DNA from: Streptomyces sp. DH41
GTDB lineage: Bacteria; Actinomycetota; Actinomycetes; Streptomycetales; Streptomycetaceae
Length of the DNA: 64,000 bases
Direction of reading: 5' to 3'
Assembly (NCBI RefSeq): GCF_029813785.1
Contig: NZ_JARVKY010000008.1
Location: 62,001 to 126,000 of the forward strand
In this document: one piece after another, positions 35,372 through 43,650 of the stretch
Layout of the letters: each line of letters starts with the position of its first letter
Position numbering within the stretch: the stretch's first letter is position 1
The notes under the pieces: generated by a model
What the model saw: the letters and a program-made list of their open reading frames with translations, nothing else
Database searches by the model: none
What the model was told of the DNA's origin: nothing
Program-made: the position numbers and the translations under genes

Positions 35372-35785
35372 TCAGCGCCTGTGCGCCGCGCCCTGCGCCA
35401 TAAGGGGCGCGGCCGGAGTAGGCGGCGAGGGAGTCGGAGAGGCAGACGTCGGGGCTGGGACGCGGGCCAGGCTCTGCAGGACAGCGGCGACCGATATGGC
35501 CTGGGCCTCGCGGACAGCGACGGCTTCGGCGAGCCGGCGGGTGCCGTCGAGAAGGTGGGACACCTCGTGCGGGCCGATCTGCCGCTCGGGGTGGACGAGC
35601 CGGGCCAGCTGGTTACGGTGAAAGTCGATGCTGCGCTCGGCCAGGGCAAGGGCGTCGTGCATGCCGAGCAGGGCGGACAGCATGCCGGGGGGCTGGTCCT
35701 GCGCGTGGGCTTCGAGGTCGGCGAGCGGTGCGCCGTACAGGTCCTCGATCCGGCCGGCTATGTCGGTGGACGTGAGGTGAGGCAA
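35372..35785 (-). CDS. Helical protein of unknown function
   Basis: The protein (STDIAGRIEDLYGAPLADLEA, then ERSIDFHRNQLARLVHPE, then EVSHLLDGTRRLAEAVAVREA) is mostly alpha-helical with a Pro/Ala-rich tail. The best in-frame start is TTG 35785, with a weak GAAAG ribosome site, 11 bp inside the region after the upstream stop. No family is recognised. Confidence 0.5.
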   Translation of the reverse strand: MPHLTSTDIAGRIEDLYGAPLADLEAHAQDQPPGMLSALLGMHDALALAERSIDFHRNQLARLVHPERQIGPHEVSHLLDGTRRLAEAVAVREAQAISVAAVLQSLARVPAPTSASPTPSPPTPAAPLMAQGAAHRR

Positions 35786-35795
35786 TCGAGGGCTT

Positions 35796-36240
35796 TCACG
35801 GTCGGCGGGCCCGGGCCGCCCCGGCACGCTGGGGTGCCGGGGCGGCAGACGCAGGCAGGGTGGCGGTGGCGCTGAGCTGTGCCGTGCGAGCGGGCCGGGT
35901 TTGCTCTGCAGGCGGGGGCATGGTGCGCAGCAGCTCGCCGAGGGCTGCGCGGTAGCCGTCGCGGGCCTCCAGTGCTGCTTCCAGCCACTGCGCGTCGAAG
36001 CGAAGCTTGTCCGCCGACAGTTCGCCCATGTCCCGCTCGGGATCCATGTCGGCGTGGACGCGGTCACGGACGCGGACGACCTGCTCCTCAGTGAGCGCCA
36101 GGAACGAGCGCAGCTCCAGGGCACGGGCTAGCTCGGGTGAGGCATCGTGGCCGGCAGCAGCCTCGTACAGCTCGGGTACCCGGGTTCCCGAAGACCTTCT
36201 GCAGGTCGAGGTCCATGGTGCTGGCCTTGTCCCGGCTCAT
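35796..36240 (-). pseudogene. Helical plasmid-type gene with a one-base frameshift
   Basis: From ATG 36240 (overlapping the upstream stop, ATGA) the protein begins MSRDKASTMDLDLQKVFGNP. The continuation RVPELYEAAAGHDASPELARA...LTEEQVVRVRDRV...DGYRAALGELLRTM is in a different frame. The shift falls in GGGTACCCGGGTTCCCG at about 36174-36190. Both parts have strong coding bias, so this is either a recent mutation or a base-call error in a GC-rich run. The intact product would have about 147 residues and be mostly helical. Confidence 0.6.
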
Positions 36241-36719
36241 CGGGCGGACCTTGCCGGCCGCCACGCCGACGCCGGTGCGAGTGTCCCTGCCGGCCGGTTG
36301 GGGGCGCTGGTCTGCACCGCCGGGCCGCTTCGGGGCCGGAGGCGGGCCAGGCGCTCTGCGGCGAGGTCCTTCTTTCCCGGGGCGTCCGGGTCGAGGAGCC
36401 ACCGCACGACCATGGCCCGGCCGTCGCGGGTGGTGACGGCGGCGCTCACCCGGTGGGCGAGGCCCATCGTCGGGTCGTCGACCTTGCTGGGCTGGGTCTC
36501 AAGGGCTGCGAGGAGGTCGTCCTCCGCGCGCTCCAGCACGGACTGAGCCTCGACGAGAAGGCCGTGCCACTTGACGACTTCGGTGGCCTCAGGGTTCGCG
36601 GTCGGAGCGGCGGCGACCGCGGCCTTCAACTGGTCCATGCCCATGTCGAAGCGGGCCTCGATCCGTTCGGTGAGTACGCCCACGACATCCGCAGGCTCAT
36701 CGGATATGCCGTCGGTCAA
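36237..36719 (-). CDS. Helical protein of unknown function
   Basis: TTG 36719 follows AGGAG at about 9 bases. The 160 residues are helical (VLTERIEARFDMGMDQLKAAV; LLVEAQSVLERAEDDLLAAL), with a basic Pro-rich end. The stop overlaps the start of the next leftward gene. No family is recognised. Confidence 0.55.
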   Translation of the reverse strand: MTDGISDEPADVVGVLTERIEARFDMGMDQLKAAVAAAPTANPEATEVVKWHGLLVEAQSVLERAEDDLLAALETQPSKVDDPTMGLAHRVSAAVTTRDGRAMVVRWLLDPDAPGKKDLAAERLARLRPRSGPAVQTSAPNRPAGTLAPASAWRPARSAR

Positions 36720-36819
36720 AAGGGGTCTCCTGTTCTGGATGGGCCGGTGCCTGCGGAATGTGAGGGGCGGCTGTACTCGGTGCCCCCGCCGCTGGGCGGG
36801 ACGTGCTGGATCCGGTCAG

Positions 36820-37173
36820 TCAGTCCAGACACATGCGGACGTCACGGTAGACGTAGGTGCCGGAGACCCAGCCCTTGACGCCAGTCGTCTTGTCCGTGAT
36901 GTAGAGCCAGTTGCCGCTCTTCTTGGACACGCTGAACTTGTGGCTCTTGTAGAGCACGCCGAGCGCGGTGGACTTCGAGCTGGCCTTGGACCGGATGGTC
37001 ACGGCCTTGGCGTGCACCGCGTACGGGAGCGGCGGCAGGTTGTGGCAGCTCACGGCAGGGGTGGCGGTTGCTGCGGTGGGTACGGTCGCGGCGCTGGCGG
37101 GCATGGCGGACAGCGCCGGCAGCGCGAGCGCGCCGAGCATCGCCGCGGATATGGCGATTCGGGTGGAGCGCAT
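36820..37173 (-). CDS. Secreted SH3-like protein
   Basis: A signal peptide (MRSTRIAISAAMLGALALPA, cleavage after ASA near residue 29) is followed by one bacterial SH3-type domain (KAVTIRSKASSKSTALGVLY, GNWLYITDKTTGVKGWVSG). Such domains bind cell-wall peptides. The mature chain has two Cys that may pair. GGAGG precedes ATG 37173, and a conserved element shared with 60450-60505 lies upstream. Confidence 0.78.
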   Translation of the reverse strand: MRSTRIAISAAMLGALALPALSAMPASAATVPTAATATPAVSCHNLPPLPYAVHAKAVTIRSKASSKSTALGVLYKSHKFSVSKKSGNWLYITDKTTGVKGWVSGTYVYRDVRMCLD

Positions 37174-37247
37174 GCGGAAGAAACCTCCGTGAAGGCACAG
37201 GGAATTCGGGGAAGTGGCCGCAGGAGTTGTCCCGGCGGCTGTATAAG

Positions 37248-37303
37248 AGTCCGGAGAATCGGCGGTTTGGCTAACCGGCGATCGTCGGCTATGTTGCGCC
37301 GCC
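37248..37303. promoter_or_regulatory. Conserved 56-bp element, copy 1
   Basis: On the minus strand this matches 60450-60505 at 48 of 56 positions. The core is an inverted repeat (GGCGGTT-N5-AACCGGC at 37261-37279). It lies 75 bp upstream of the secreted SH3 protein start. No standard -35/-10 pair is clear within it. Confidence 0.6.
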
Positions 37304-37320
37304 CGCGACTGGAACAGCGC

Positions 37321-38061
37321 TCAGCGAGAGCGGCCGGGCGGGTGTGGGGCAGGGGCCTTCGCTACACCTGCCGGGCGGCTGGGGGTGGCTGCCGGGCGGA
37401 CCGGCGGGAGCGGCCCGGCCTTGCCGGTGAGGCGGTCGTCGCACCACTGCAGGGCCTCTCCGGCCGTGTCGAAGCCGCCCTCCCGCAAGGTGTGCGTACA
37501 CGTCTCGGTATCGACCTCCTCGACCACCACGCGGAACGTGCTGGGGACTTGCTCGTCGTGTGCACGCAGTACCACGACGATGACCATGTCGTCCGGGTCG
37601 TCGCTGGTGTAGGAGTAGCCCATGGCGTAGTGGTCGCCGTCGCCGACAAGGCTTCGCTCTAGTGCTCGCGTGGCCTCGTCCGCCGGTGGCGGGCCCAGTT
37701 CAGGGTGGAGGCCGATGGCGTCGGGCGGGCAGCCCCGGTGGATGAGCCAGGACTGCGCCATCGCGGGCAGCGGCAGCTGAGCGTGCTCGAAGCTGAACAT
37801 GCGCTTCTTGTGGTCCCGTTGCAGATGCACGGCGAGCACCTGGGGCATGCCGGGGCGTCCCCAGGTGGCGGTGCGGTCGAACAGCACGTAGTAGCTGTTC
37901 GGGCCGTCGTGGTGTTCGGCGAGGGGGACGAGCATGTCCTCGTGGACAGCGACCTTGCGGTAGAAGTCGAGGTACCTCTCCTCGTCGGAGTCGAGGTCGT
38001 CCAGCTCGAAGTCGACGTGAGGGATGGTCTTCCGGGCCGGCGCCGGTTCGGTGGGGGACAA
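37321..38061 (-). CDS. Unknown protein with an acidic N-terminus
   Basis: The frame encodes about 246 residues (DFELDDLDSDEERYLDFYRK at the start, then NSYYVLFDRTATWGRPGMPQ and DDMVIVVVLRAHDEQ). GAAAGG 6 bases before TTG 38061 supports this start; a longer frame exists without one. Mixed strand/helix and a Trp/Tyr-rich middle suggest a folded domain. It is not recognised. Confidence 0.55.
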   Translation of the reverse strand: MSPTEPAPARKTIPHVDFELDDLDSDEERYLDFYRKVAVHEDMLVPLAEHHDGPNSYYVLFDRTATWGRPGMPQVLAVHLQRDHKKRMFSFEHAQLPLPAMAQSWLIHRGCPPDAIGLHPELGPPPADEATRALERSLVGDGDHYAMGYSYTSDDPDDMVIVVVLRAHDEQVPSTFRVVVEEVDTETCTHTLREGGFDTAGEALQWCDDRLTGKAGPLPPVRPAATPSRPAGVAKAPAPHPPGRSR

Positions 38062-38089
38062 CAAGAGCCTTTCGGTGGATCGGTGCAGT

Positions 38090-38788
38090 TCAGCGCCGCT
38101 TCGCTGGAGTGGACGGCGGGGCGCCGGGGCGAGCCGGGCTCGTCGGCGCATGCGTTGCCGGAGTCCGGCGGGCGTCCAGCAGTGCGGCTCGTCCGGCGTC
38201 GGTGAGGGAGACGGGCTGGCCGGCGTGCACAGGGTGGCGGGTGTCCCGGACGGTGAGGCCGGCGCGTTCCAGCTGCTGCATCTGGGGATAGGGGATACGG
38301 GTGCCGGAGGAGGCGGTCACGGACAGTCGGCCTGTCAGCAGGTGTTCGTGGAGCTTGGCACCGCCGGCGATGGCGAGCAGTGCCGCCCGGTCGTCGGTCG
38401 AGAGTCGTCCTTTGTCGGGCGTCGATGCTGCGGCGGCGGCCTCGATGGGCTCCAGGGCGGCGAGCACCTCATGGGCGGCGGCGTCGCGCGCGTTGGCGGC
38501 TTCCTCCAGCTGGTCCACGGTGCGGTCGATGCGTACGAAGAGGGCACCGTCGACAGGGAACTCACCGCTCGTGAGACGGTTGAGCAGCTTGAGGTAGAAG
38601 GCGACGCCGATCTGGGCGTTGGCCAGGGTGCGGTGCCGGTCGACCAGCTGGGTGTGTGGCTCGTCGAGGGCGCCGCGGTCGCGGTAGGTCCACAGGGTGT
38701 CGATGTCGTGGCCGGTGACCGCTTCGAGGCGGTGGTCGAGCTGCGTGACCGCACGCCGGGTGGGTGTCGGCGCGGGTTGAGGGGGCAT
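38090..38788 (-). CDS. Helical protein with a winged-helix-like end
   Basis: The 232 residues are helical through the first 150 (ANAQIGVAFYLKLLNRL; FVRIDRTVDQLEEAANARDAAAHEVL). The C-terminal part (YPQMQQLERAGLTVRDT...VSLTDAGRAALLDARR) resembles the end of a winged helix. A DNA-binding role is possible; no family is named. Confidence 0.55.
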   Translation of the reverse strand: MPPQPAPTPTRRAVTQLDHRLEAVTGHDIDTLWTYRDRGALDEPHTQLVDRHRTLANAQIGVAFYLKLLNRLTSGEFPVDGALFVRIDRTVDQLEEAANARDAAAHEVLAALEPIEAAAAASTPDKGRLSTDDRAALLAIAGGAKLHEHLLTGRLSVTASSGTRIPYPQMQQLERAGLTVRDTRHPVHAGQPVSLTDAGRAALLDARRTPATHAPTSPARPGAPPSTPAKRR

Positions 38789-38806
38789 GGGCGGCGCTCC
38801 GTGCGT

Positions 38807-39292
38807 TCAGCGGGTGGGATGGTGCGCGGGGTTGGGTGCGGGACGGGGCAGGCCCGGCAGTGCGGCAGGCGGCGGACCGGGCCGGGGCACGGGAGGACGG
38901 GTGGTCAGCTGCGGGGAACGCGAGCGGGCCGCGTGCGTCCGAGCGCTCAGCGGCCGGCGGGTCATCCCCAGGCGGCGGCCGACCTCGTCGTAGACGTCGT
39001 TGCCCGCACGCGGCCGTACCGCGACGACGTGGATCTCCTTGGGGTGGGCGGATTCCGCGGGCGCCGGGCGGACGCCGTAGACGACGCGCCAGTCCTTGCG
39101 GCGGTCCACGATCAGCTTCCGGAATCCCTCCAGGTCGCCGTCGAGGCGCTGTCCGAAGCGCTGGGCGTTCACGACTTCCTGCAGGTAGGCGAGGGTGAGG
39201 TCGCGGATATCGCTGGGGGCCTGGAGGAGATCGGTCAGCGCGCGGGGGTCGAAGCTCAGTCCGAAGGCGGGCTGTCCCGCTCCCGCGGTCAT
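38807..39292 (-). CDS. RelE/ParE-like protein
   Basis: Residues 15-100 (SFDPRALTDLLQAPSDIRDL, LDGDLEGFRKLIVDRRKDWR, VVYGVRP, IHVVAVRPRAGNDVYDEVG) have the spacing of RelE/ParE toxins: two helices, then an Arg-rich sheet ending in a basic segment. The C-terminal 55 residues are Pro/Arg-rich. ATG 39292 overlaps the stop of the DUF4913 gene (ATGA). Whether the DUF4913 protein acts as antitoxin is unknown. Confidence 0.65.
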   Translation of the reverse strand: MTAGAGQPAFGLSFDPRALTDLLQAPSDIRDLTLAYLQEVVNAQRFGQRLDGDLEGFRKLIVDRRKDWRVVYGVRPAPAESAHPKEIHVVAVRPRAGNDVYDEVGRRLGMTRRPLSARTHAARSRSPQLTTRPPVPRPGPPPAALPGLPRPAPNPAHHPTR

Positions 39293-39939
39293 GACGTCGG
39301 CTCGCCCGGCTCGGCAGTGCCGGTGCCATCCGCCGTGGCCGCCGTCTCCGTGCGCACGGACGGCGGCGGGCCGGGCAGGAGACGGTGCGCGGGCCGGTCG
39401 GGGGAGGTCATGCAGGCCGACAGCGGTCCGCCCGGCGCGCGGATCGCGGCGATGGCGTGGGTGAGGAAGTCCCGGTGCCACACGAACAGGCCGGAGAGCC
39501 CGGCTTCGGGGTCCTTGTGCTGCTGGTAGGCGAGCCACAGGGCGTGGAGCCAGGCCACGACGTCGTCGTGTTCCTGCCACTGCAGGCACCAGGGCGCCGC
39601 GGTGGTGACCTCCGCCCCGTAGACCGGGAGGAAGAAGTCGTCGACCCAGTCCGAGAGGGCGTCGAGTTCGTCTTCCCGTTCCTCCCCGTCGAGTTCCAGG
39701 ATCGGGCGGGGCTCCGGCGGAGCGGCGGCCGGAGGCCCGCCGAACCCCGGCATGCCGAACGCGGCGAACGGTGATCCGCTCGGCGCCGGCGCGGATGCGA
39801 GGTGGTCGAGCTGCTGAGCCTGTTGCGCCGACTGCTCCATGAGCCGCCGCACGCTCGCCTCGATTCCCTCCAACTGCGGATCCGGAATACGAACCGGCTC
39901 CAGCTCCCCATCGTCAGACGGCCTTGCGGATTCAGACAT
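39289..39939 (-). CDS. DUF4913 protein
   Basis: Residues 90-185 match DUF4913: LSDWVDDFFLPVYGAEVTT, WCLQWQEHDDVVAWLHALWL, GLFVWHRDFLTHAIAAI, GPLSACM. The N-terminus is helical and Gly/Pro-rich. AGGAGG lies 8 bases before ATG 39939. DUF4913 genes are typical of actinobacterial plasmids and integrated elements; their function is unknown. Confidence 0.78.
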   Translation of the reverse strand: MSESARPSDDGELEPVRIPDPQLEGIEASVRRLMEQSAQQAQQLDHLASAPAPSGSPFAAFGMPGFGGPPAAAPPEPRPILELDGEEREDELDALSDWVDDFFLPVYGAEVTTAAPWCLQWQEHDDVVAWLHALWLAYQQHKDPEAGLSGLFVWHRDFLTHAIAAIRAPGGPLSACMTSPDRPAHRLLPGPPPSVRTETAATADGTGTAEPGEPTS

Positions 39940-40088
39940 TGAATCAGCCTCCTACGAGACACGGGTTGGGAGAAAGGCGAAGGCGTCCTTGCACGGACCG
40001 GGCAGTGAAATTGCACGTCCGCTCCGGCGGTGCTCCGCCGGCGGCTCAGCAGGGAGCCGGTTGCCTTGGCGGCAGGAGAGGACGCGGC

Positions 40089-40844
40089 TCAGGTGGCGAG
40101 AACCACGTCGTCCTTGGTGAGGGTGGCGCGGATCGTCTCGGTGAGCCGGTCCGCCGCGATCGACGCGTAGTGCTCGGTCTTCTCCACGCCGATGAAGTCC
40201 CGGCCTTCCAGCAGGGCGGCGACGCCCGTGGAGCCGGAGCCGGCGCAGAAGTCGAGGACCGTGCCGCCTTCGGGGCTGATCTTGACCAGCTCGCGCATCA
40301 CCTCGACCGGCTTCTGCGTGATGTGCTGGCGCTTGGACCCCGAGGGCTGCGAAGCCGAGTACATACCCGGTAGGTAGACCGGGTTCCGGGAGCCGTCGAT
40401 CGGCCCCTTGGACGCCCAGACGATGAATTCGCAGTTCTGGGTGAACCGGCCCTTCTGGGGCCTGGCCTGCGGCTTGTGCCAGGCCAGCACACCCCGCCAC
40501 AGCCACCCGGCCGCCTGGATCGCGTCCGTCGTCGTGGGGAGCTGGCGCCAGTCGGTGAACAGCAGCGCGGTCCCGCCGGTCTTCGTCAGCCGGTGCGCTT
40601 CGGTCATGATCTGCGTCAGCCAGAAGTCGTAGGAGCGCTGGTCCATGTTCTCGCCGGTGAAGTCGGCAAGGTCGTTCTTGGAATCGGCGGAGGTGTACTT
40701 CTGCTTCGCGGAGCGGGTGGTGCGCTCCTTCGCGGTCCGGCCGCCGCTGTTGTACGGCGGGTCGGTGATGACGGAGTCGACGCAGCCGTCCGGTAGGCCG
40801 GAGAGAACGGCCAGAGCGTCGCCCTGGTGCAGGGAAAAAGGCAA
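40089..40844 (-). CDS. Site-specific DNA methyltransferase
   Basis: The 251-residue enzyme has the catalytic DPPY (ITDPPYNSGG) near residue 30 and the SAM-binding LDFCAGSGSTGVAALLEG near residue 205. With DPPY first it belongs to the beta group of N6-adenine/N4-cytosine methyltransferases. IPRF-like HITQKPVEVMRELV precedes the SAM motif, as usual. There is no restriction enzyme nearby, so it is a solitary methyltransferase that may mask the element from host restriction. TTG 40844 follows AGGGG at 7 bases; the frame is open further upstream. Confidence 0.85.
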   Translation of the reverse strand: MPFSLHQGDALAVLSGLPDGCVDSVITDPPYNSGGRTAKERTTRSAKQKYTSADSKNDLADFTGENMDQRSYDFWLTQIMTEAHRLTKTGGTALLFTDWRQLPTTTDAIQAAGWLWRGVLAWHKPQARPQKGRFTQNCEFIVWASKGPIDGSRNPVYLPGMYSASQPSGSKRQHITQKPVEVMRELVKISPEGGTVLDFCAGSGSTGVAALLEGRDFIGVEKTEHYASIAADRLTETIRATLTKDDVVLAT

Positions 40845-40973
40845 AGAGGAACCCCTATTCGGGTGCGGAATCGCGGAGGGAAACACCGCCTCGCACAAGC
40901 GTCCTCGCGGGCCGGAACCGGGCATACAGAAGCCCGTGGCCGCAGACCGAGGAGGGCGAGGGGGAGTCAAAAA

Positions 40974-41002
40974 ACTGTAGAGGCGAATCCGCCGACGACC
41001 AA
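40974..41002 (-). promoter_or_regulatory. Leftward promoter of the methyltransferase operon
   Basis: On the minus strand TTGGTC (41002-40997) and TACAGT (40979-40974) are 17 bp apart. This matches both the divergent promoter at 41050 and the XRE promoter at 3944. Confidence 0.65.
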
Positions 41003-41017
41003 GTAACCCTTACCGAT

Positions 41018-41034
41018 GTACCGGTTTCCGGCAC
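41018..41034. promoter_or_regulatory. Palindromic operator between divergent promoters
   Basis: GTACCGGTTTCCGGCAC is an imperfect palindrome centred at 41026, exactly midway between the outer edges of the two -35 boxes (41002 and 41050). The same motif occurs in the winged-helix gene at 4986-5081. One dimeric regulator could control both directions. Confidence 0.65.
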
Positions 41035-41049
41035 CTCACGCCGAGCTTT

Positions 41050-41078
41050 TTGGTCAACCGCCGATCCGCACCTACTGT
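41050..41078 (+). promoter_or_regulatory. Rightward promoter of the transfer operon
   Basis: TTGGTC (41050-41055) and TACTGT (41073-41078) are 17 bp apart. It points into the type IV secretion genes, about 220 bp before the first ORF. The 220-bp leader holds no gene that I can support. Confidence 0.65.
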
Positions 41079-41297
41079 TTTTGAACCGCCCGGCGCACAC
41101 CGCCGCTGGCTACATCCTCGCCACACCTCATGGAGATACCCCTGCCCCGGCACACCTAGCTCACAGCACGGCCGCGCGGAGCGAGCGGCAACTCCCCCGC
41201 ACCGGCCCGCCTCCGATCGCCCACCCCGGCTGCCGCGCCCTTCCACCACGCCTCGCGCACGCGACACGCCGGACACCACATCCCGAAGGACTCGTTC

Positions 41298-41360
41298 ATG
41301 ACGTCTGACCACCCATCCATGCCCGAACCCGCTGACCGGCGAGCGGTCCGCTCGGGTTGA
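41298..41360 (+). CDS. 20-codon leader ORF of the transfer operon
   Basis: GAAGGA precedes ATG 41298. The frame encodes 20 residues (MTSDHPSMPEPADRRAVRSG) and its TGA overlaps the TTG start of the NlpC gene (TTGA). It likely feeds ribosomes into the downstream TTG start, which has no site of its own. The alternative is that the coding frame of the large gene begins elsewhere. Confidence 0.5.
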   Translation: MTSDHPSMPEPADRRAVRSG

Positions 41361-42490
41361 AGGCACTCGCCGCCGGCATCGGCGTCGTCTTCCTCTCTCC
41401 GATCCTGCTCGCCGGCACCGGCATGATGCTCGCCTCCTCCGCCGAAGCCGTACAGAGCAGCAGCTCCTTCAGCAACTGCCTGACCGACATCGACAGCGAC
41501 AAGGTCGCCGAGCAGGTCACCAAGATTCTCGACGGCGCGTCCGGCAAGGACGTTGACATTGAGGGCCTGGACCTGCCCGCCGAGCAGGTCCCCAACGCGG
41601 CGACGATCGTGGCCGCCGGCCTCTCGCTCGACGTTCCCAAGAAGGGACAGATCATCGCGCTCGCCACGGCGATGCAGGAGAGCCGGCTGCGCAACCTGGG
41701 CTACGGGGACCGCGACTCCCTCGGTCTCTTCCAGCAGCGTCCGTCCCAGGGGTGGGGCAGCGCCCAGCAGATCCGCGACCCCACCTACGCGAGCGAGCAG
41801 TTCTACAAGCACTTGCTCAAGGTGGACGGCTGGCAGCAGATGACCGTCACCCAGGCCGCCCAAGCCGTGCAGAAGTCCGGCCTGCCGGACGCGTACGCGC
41901 AGTGGGAGAACCTGGCCACCGCGCTGCAGGCCGCCATCGTCAAGACCTTCCCCGGCGCCGACGCTGACGCGGATGACCAGGACCCGAACCAGAGCGAGAA
42001 GCCGTCGACCAGCACGCCCGGCTGCGCGCCGGGCCAGGACGGTTCCGGCTTCAGCCGCATCCCCGAAGGGAGCGTCCCCAAGGGCTACTCGCTCCCCAAG
42101 GACGCCGACCCGAAGGCCCGTAAGGCCATCGAGTGGGCGATGCACCAGCTCGGCACGCTCTACCAGTGGGGCGGATCCTGCACCAACGCGCACGGCCCCG
42201 ACCCCATGGGCCGCTGCGACTGCTCCAGCCTGATGCAGCAGGCGTACGCTAATGCTGGCATCACGCTCACCCGCACCACGTACACGCAGGTCAACGAGGG
42301 CAAGGCGGTCTCGCCCGCTCACCTCAAACCCGGCGACCTGATCTTCAGCCGCGGTACCGCCGCGCGGCCCGAGCACGTGGGCATGTACATGGGCGAGGGC
42401 CTCGTGATCGAGGCGCCGCGCACCACCAAGCCGGTCCGGATCACCCCGATCAAGGACTGGGACTTCCTCGCCGCCCGCCGCGTCCTCTGA
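41357..42490 (+). CDS. Cell-wall hydrolase: transglycosylase-like plus NlpC/P60
   Basis: An N-terminal membrane segment (GIGVVFLSPILLAGTGMMLA) leads to a lytic transglycosylase-like region (residues 95-190: IALATAMQESRLRNLGYGDRD, then SLGLFQQRPSQGWG) and a C-terminal NlpC/P60 peptidase (AMHQLGTLYQWGGSC, RCDCSSLMQQAY with the catalytic Cys, EHVGMYMGEG with His). Such two-domain enzymes open peptidoglycan for the mating channel (VirB1-like role). It is first in the transfer operon. The start is TTG 41357. Confidence 0.85.
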   Translation: MKALAAGIGVVFLSPILLAGTGMMLASSAEAVQSSSSFSNCLTDIDSDKVAEQVTKILDGASGKDVDIEGLDLPAEQVPNAATIVAAGLSLDVPKKGQIIALATAMQESRLRNLGYGDRDSLGLFQQRPSQGWGSAQQIRDPTYASEQFYKHLLKVDGWQQMTVTQAAQAVQKSGLPDAYAQWENLATALQAAIVKTFPGADADADDQDPNQSEKPSTSTPGCAPGQDGSGFSRIPEGSVPKGYSLPKDADPKARKAIEWAMHQLGTLYQWGGSCTNAHGPDPMGRCDCSSLMQQAYANAGITLTRTTYTQVNEGKAVSPAHLKPGDLIFSRGTAARPEHVGMYMGEGLVIEAPRTTKPVRITPIKDWDFLAARRVL

Positions 42491-42495
42491 CGCGC

Positions 42496-42519
42496 CCCGC
42501 CCGGCTTCAGCCGGGCGGG
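42496..42519 (+). terminator. 11-bp perfect hairpin after the hydrolase gene
   Basis: CCCGCCCGGCT pairs exactly with AGCCGGGCGGG. It starts 6 bp after the stop and lies 107 bp before the next gene, so it may attenuate transcription or set the amount of hydrolase relative to the rest of the operon. Confidence 0.6.
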
Positions 42520-42625
42520 CCCGGCGCTGCCGCCATTTCCGCGCCCTTCACTCGCCTCCCCCTCCGCTTTCCCCTTCCCGCTGGCCCTCACCGGGTCCGC
42601 GTATGCAAGGAGCCTTGCCACACCT

Positions 42626-42940
42626 ATGTCCGTCCCTCTCGCAGACCGCGTCATTCAGCTCGCCTACGACCCAGGAATTGCGCCCAAGGGCGGTGGCCTG
42701 CCAGGTCTGAGCGTGCTGAAGAACGTCGTCAACAGCATCAACATGTTCGGGATCATCGCCGTCGTCGGCGCCCTCGCCGTCTCGCTCGGCGTATGGGCCT
42801 GGGGCCACCACACCGGCGGCCACCAGGCCGAGGCCAACGGAAAGAAGGGCGCGGTCGTCGCCGCTGGCGCCGCCCTCGGTCTGGGTGCCGCGAACGGCAT
42901 CGTGGCCTTCTTCTCCGGCCTGGGATCGCAGGTCCACTGA
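42626..42940 (+). CDS. DUF6112-like pilin/VirB2-type protein
   Basis: The 104-residue protein has two hydrophobic segments (MFGIIAVVGALAVSLGVWAW; GAVVAAGAALGLGAANGIVAFF) split by a short basic loop, the layout of VirB2/TrbC pilins. It sits between the hydrolase and a VirB8-like gene, where this family occurs in actinobacterial transfer operons. No long cleavable signal is evident. Confidence 0.75.
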   Translation: MSVPLADRVIQLAYDPGIAPKGGGLPGLSVLKNVVNSINMFGIIAVVGALAVSLGVWAWGHHTGGHQAEANGKKGAVVAAGAALGLGAANGIVAFFSGLGSQVH

Positions 42941-43632
42941 TGCGGAAACGCTTCCCCTCCTCTTCGCTGTCCTCGTACGGCTCGGGCTGGTCGACGAACC
43001 AGCGCATCGCGATCGGCGCCACCGTTGTCGCCGTTTTGCTTGCCCTCGCCGGGGTCGTTGCCCTGCTGACCGGCGGTGGCAACGGCCAGCAGACTCCCGA
43101 TGCCGCGCCACCGGCTCCCACGGGCGGCCCGTCCCACTCCGAGGCTGCTCCCAAGCCTTCCTCCGGGTCCGGGTCGGTGCCCAAGCCGCCGCAGATCGCC
43201 GAGCCGGTCGCCTACGCCAAGGCAGCGGCCCAGATGCTCTGGTCCTACGACACCCGCGACACCAGCCGCGACCAGCAACTCGCTGGCATGCGCGCCTGGA
43301 TGACCACCGAGACCAAGTACGCCGACTGGACCTCGGTCGCAGGCCAGGTCCCCGCCCCCGTGCTGTGGTCACGGATGGCCGACCAGGACCAGCACGCCAC
43401 CGCCCACATCACCGAAGGCCACTACCCCGGCGCGTTCAAACAGGCGCTGGCCGAGGATCCGTCCGCGATCACCGAGGCGTACATCTACGTCGTCACCGTC
43501 AACGGCAAGCAGACCCTCAGCTGGAAGAAGGGCGGCGGCGGAGCCGAGGAACGCGCCGTGACCCTGGCCGTCCAGTGCCGCCCGAACCACGACTGCACCC
43601 TGGCCGCCATCGCACCGAGCGTCACGCAGTGA
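42940..43632 (+). CDS. VirB8/TcpC-like transfer protein
   Basis: One N-terminal transmembrane segment (IAIGATVVAVLLALAGVVAL) is followed by a Pro/Ser linker and a 140-residue extracytoplasmic domain (AKAAAQMLWSYDTRDTS, then YIYVVTVNGKQTLSWKK) of the NTF2-like type seen in VirB8 and TcpC. Two Cys near the end may pair. The ATG overlaps the upstream stop (TGATG). It should form part of the inner-membrane core. Confidence 0.7.
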   Translation: MRKRFPSSSLSSYGSGWSTNQRIAIGATVVAVLLALAGVVALLTGGGNGQQTPDAAPPAPTGGPSHSEAAPKPSSGSGSVPKPPQIAEPVAYAKAAAQMLWSYDTRDTSRDQQLAGMRAWMTTETKYADWTSVAGQVPAPVLWSRMADQDQHATAHITEGHYPGAFKQALAEDPSAITEAYIYVVTVNGKQTLSWKKGGGGAEERAVTLAVQCRPNHDCTLAAIAPSVTQ

Positions 43633-43650
43633 CCCGCGCCTGAGACACGA

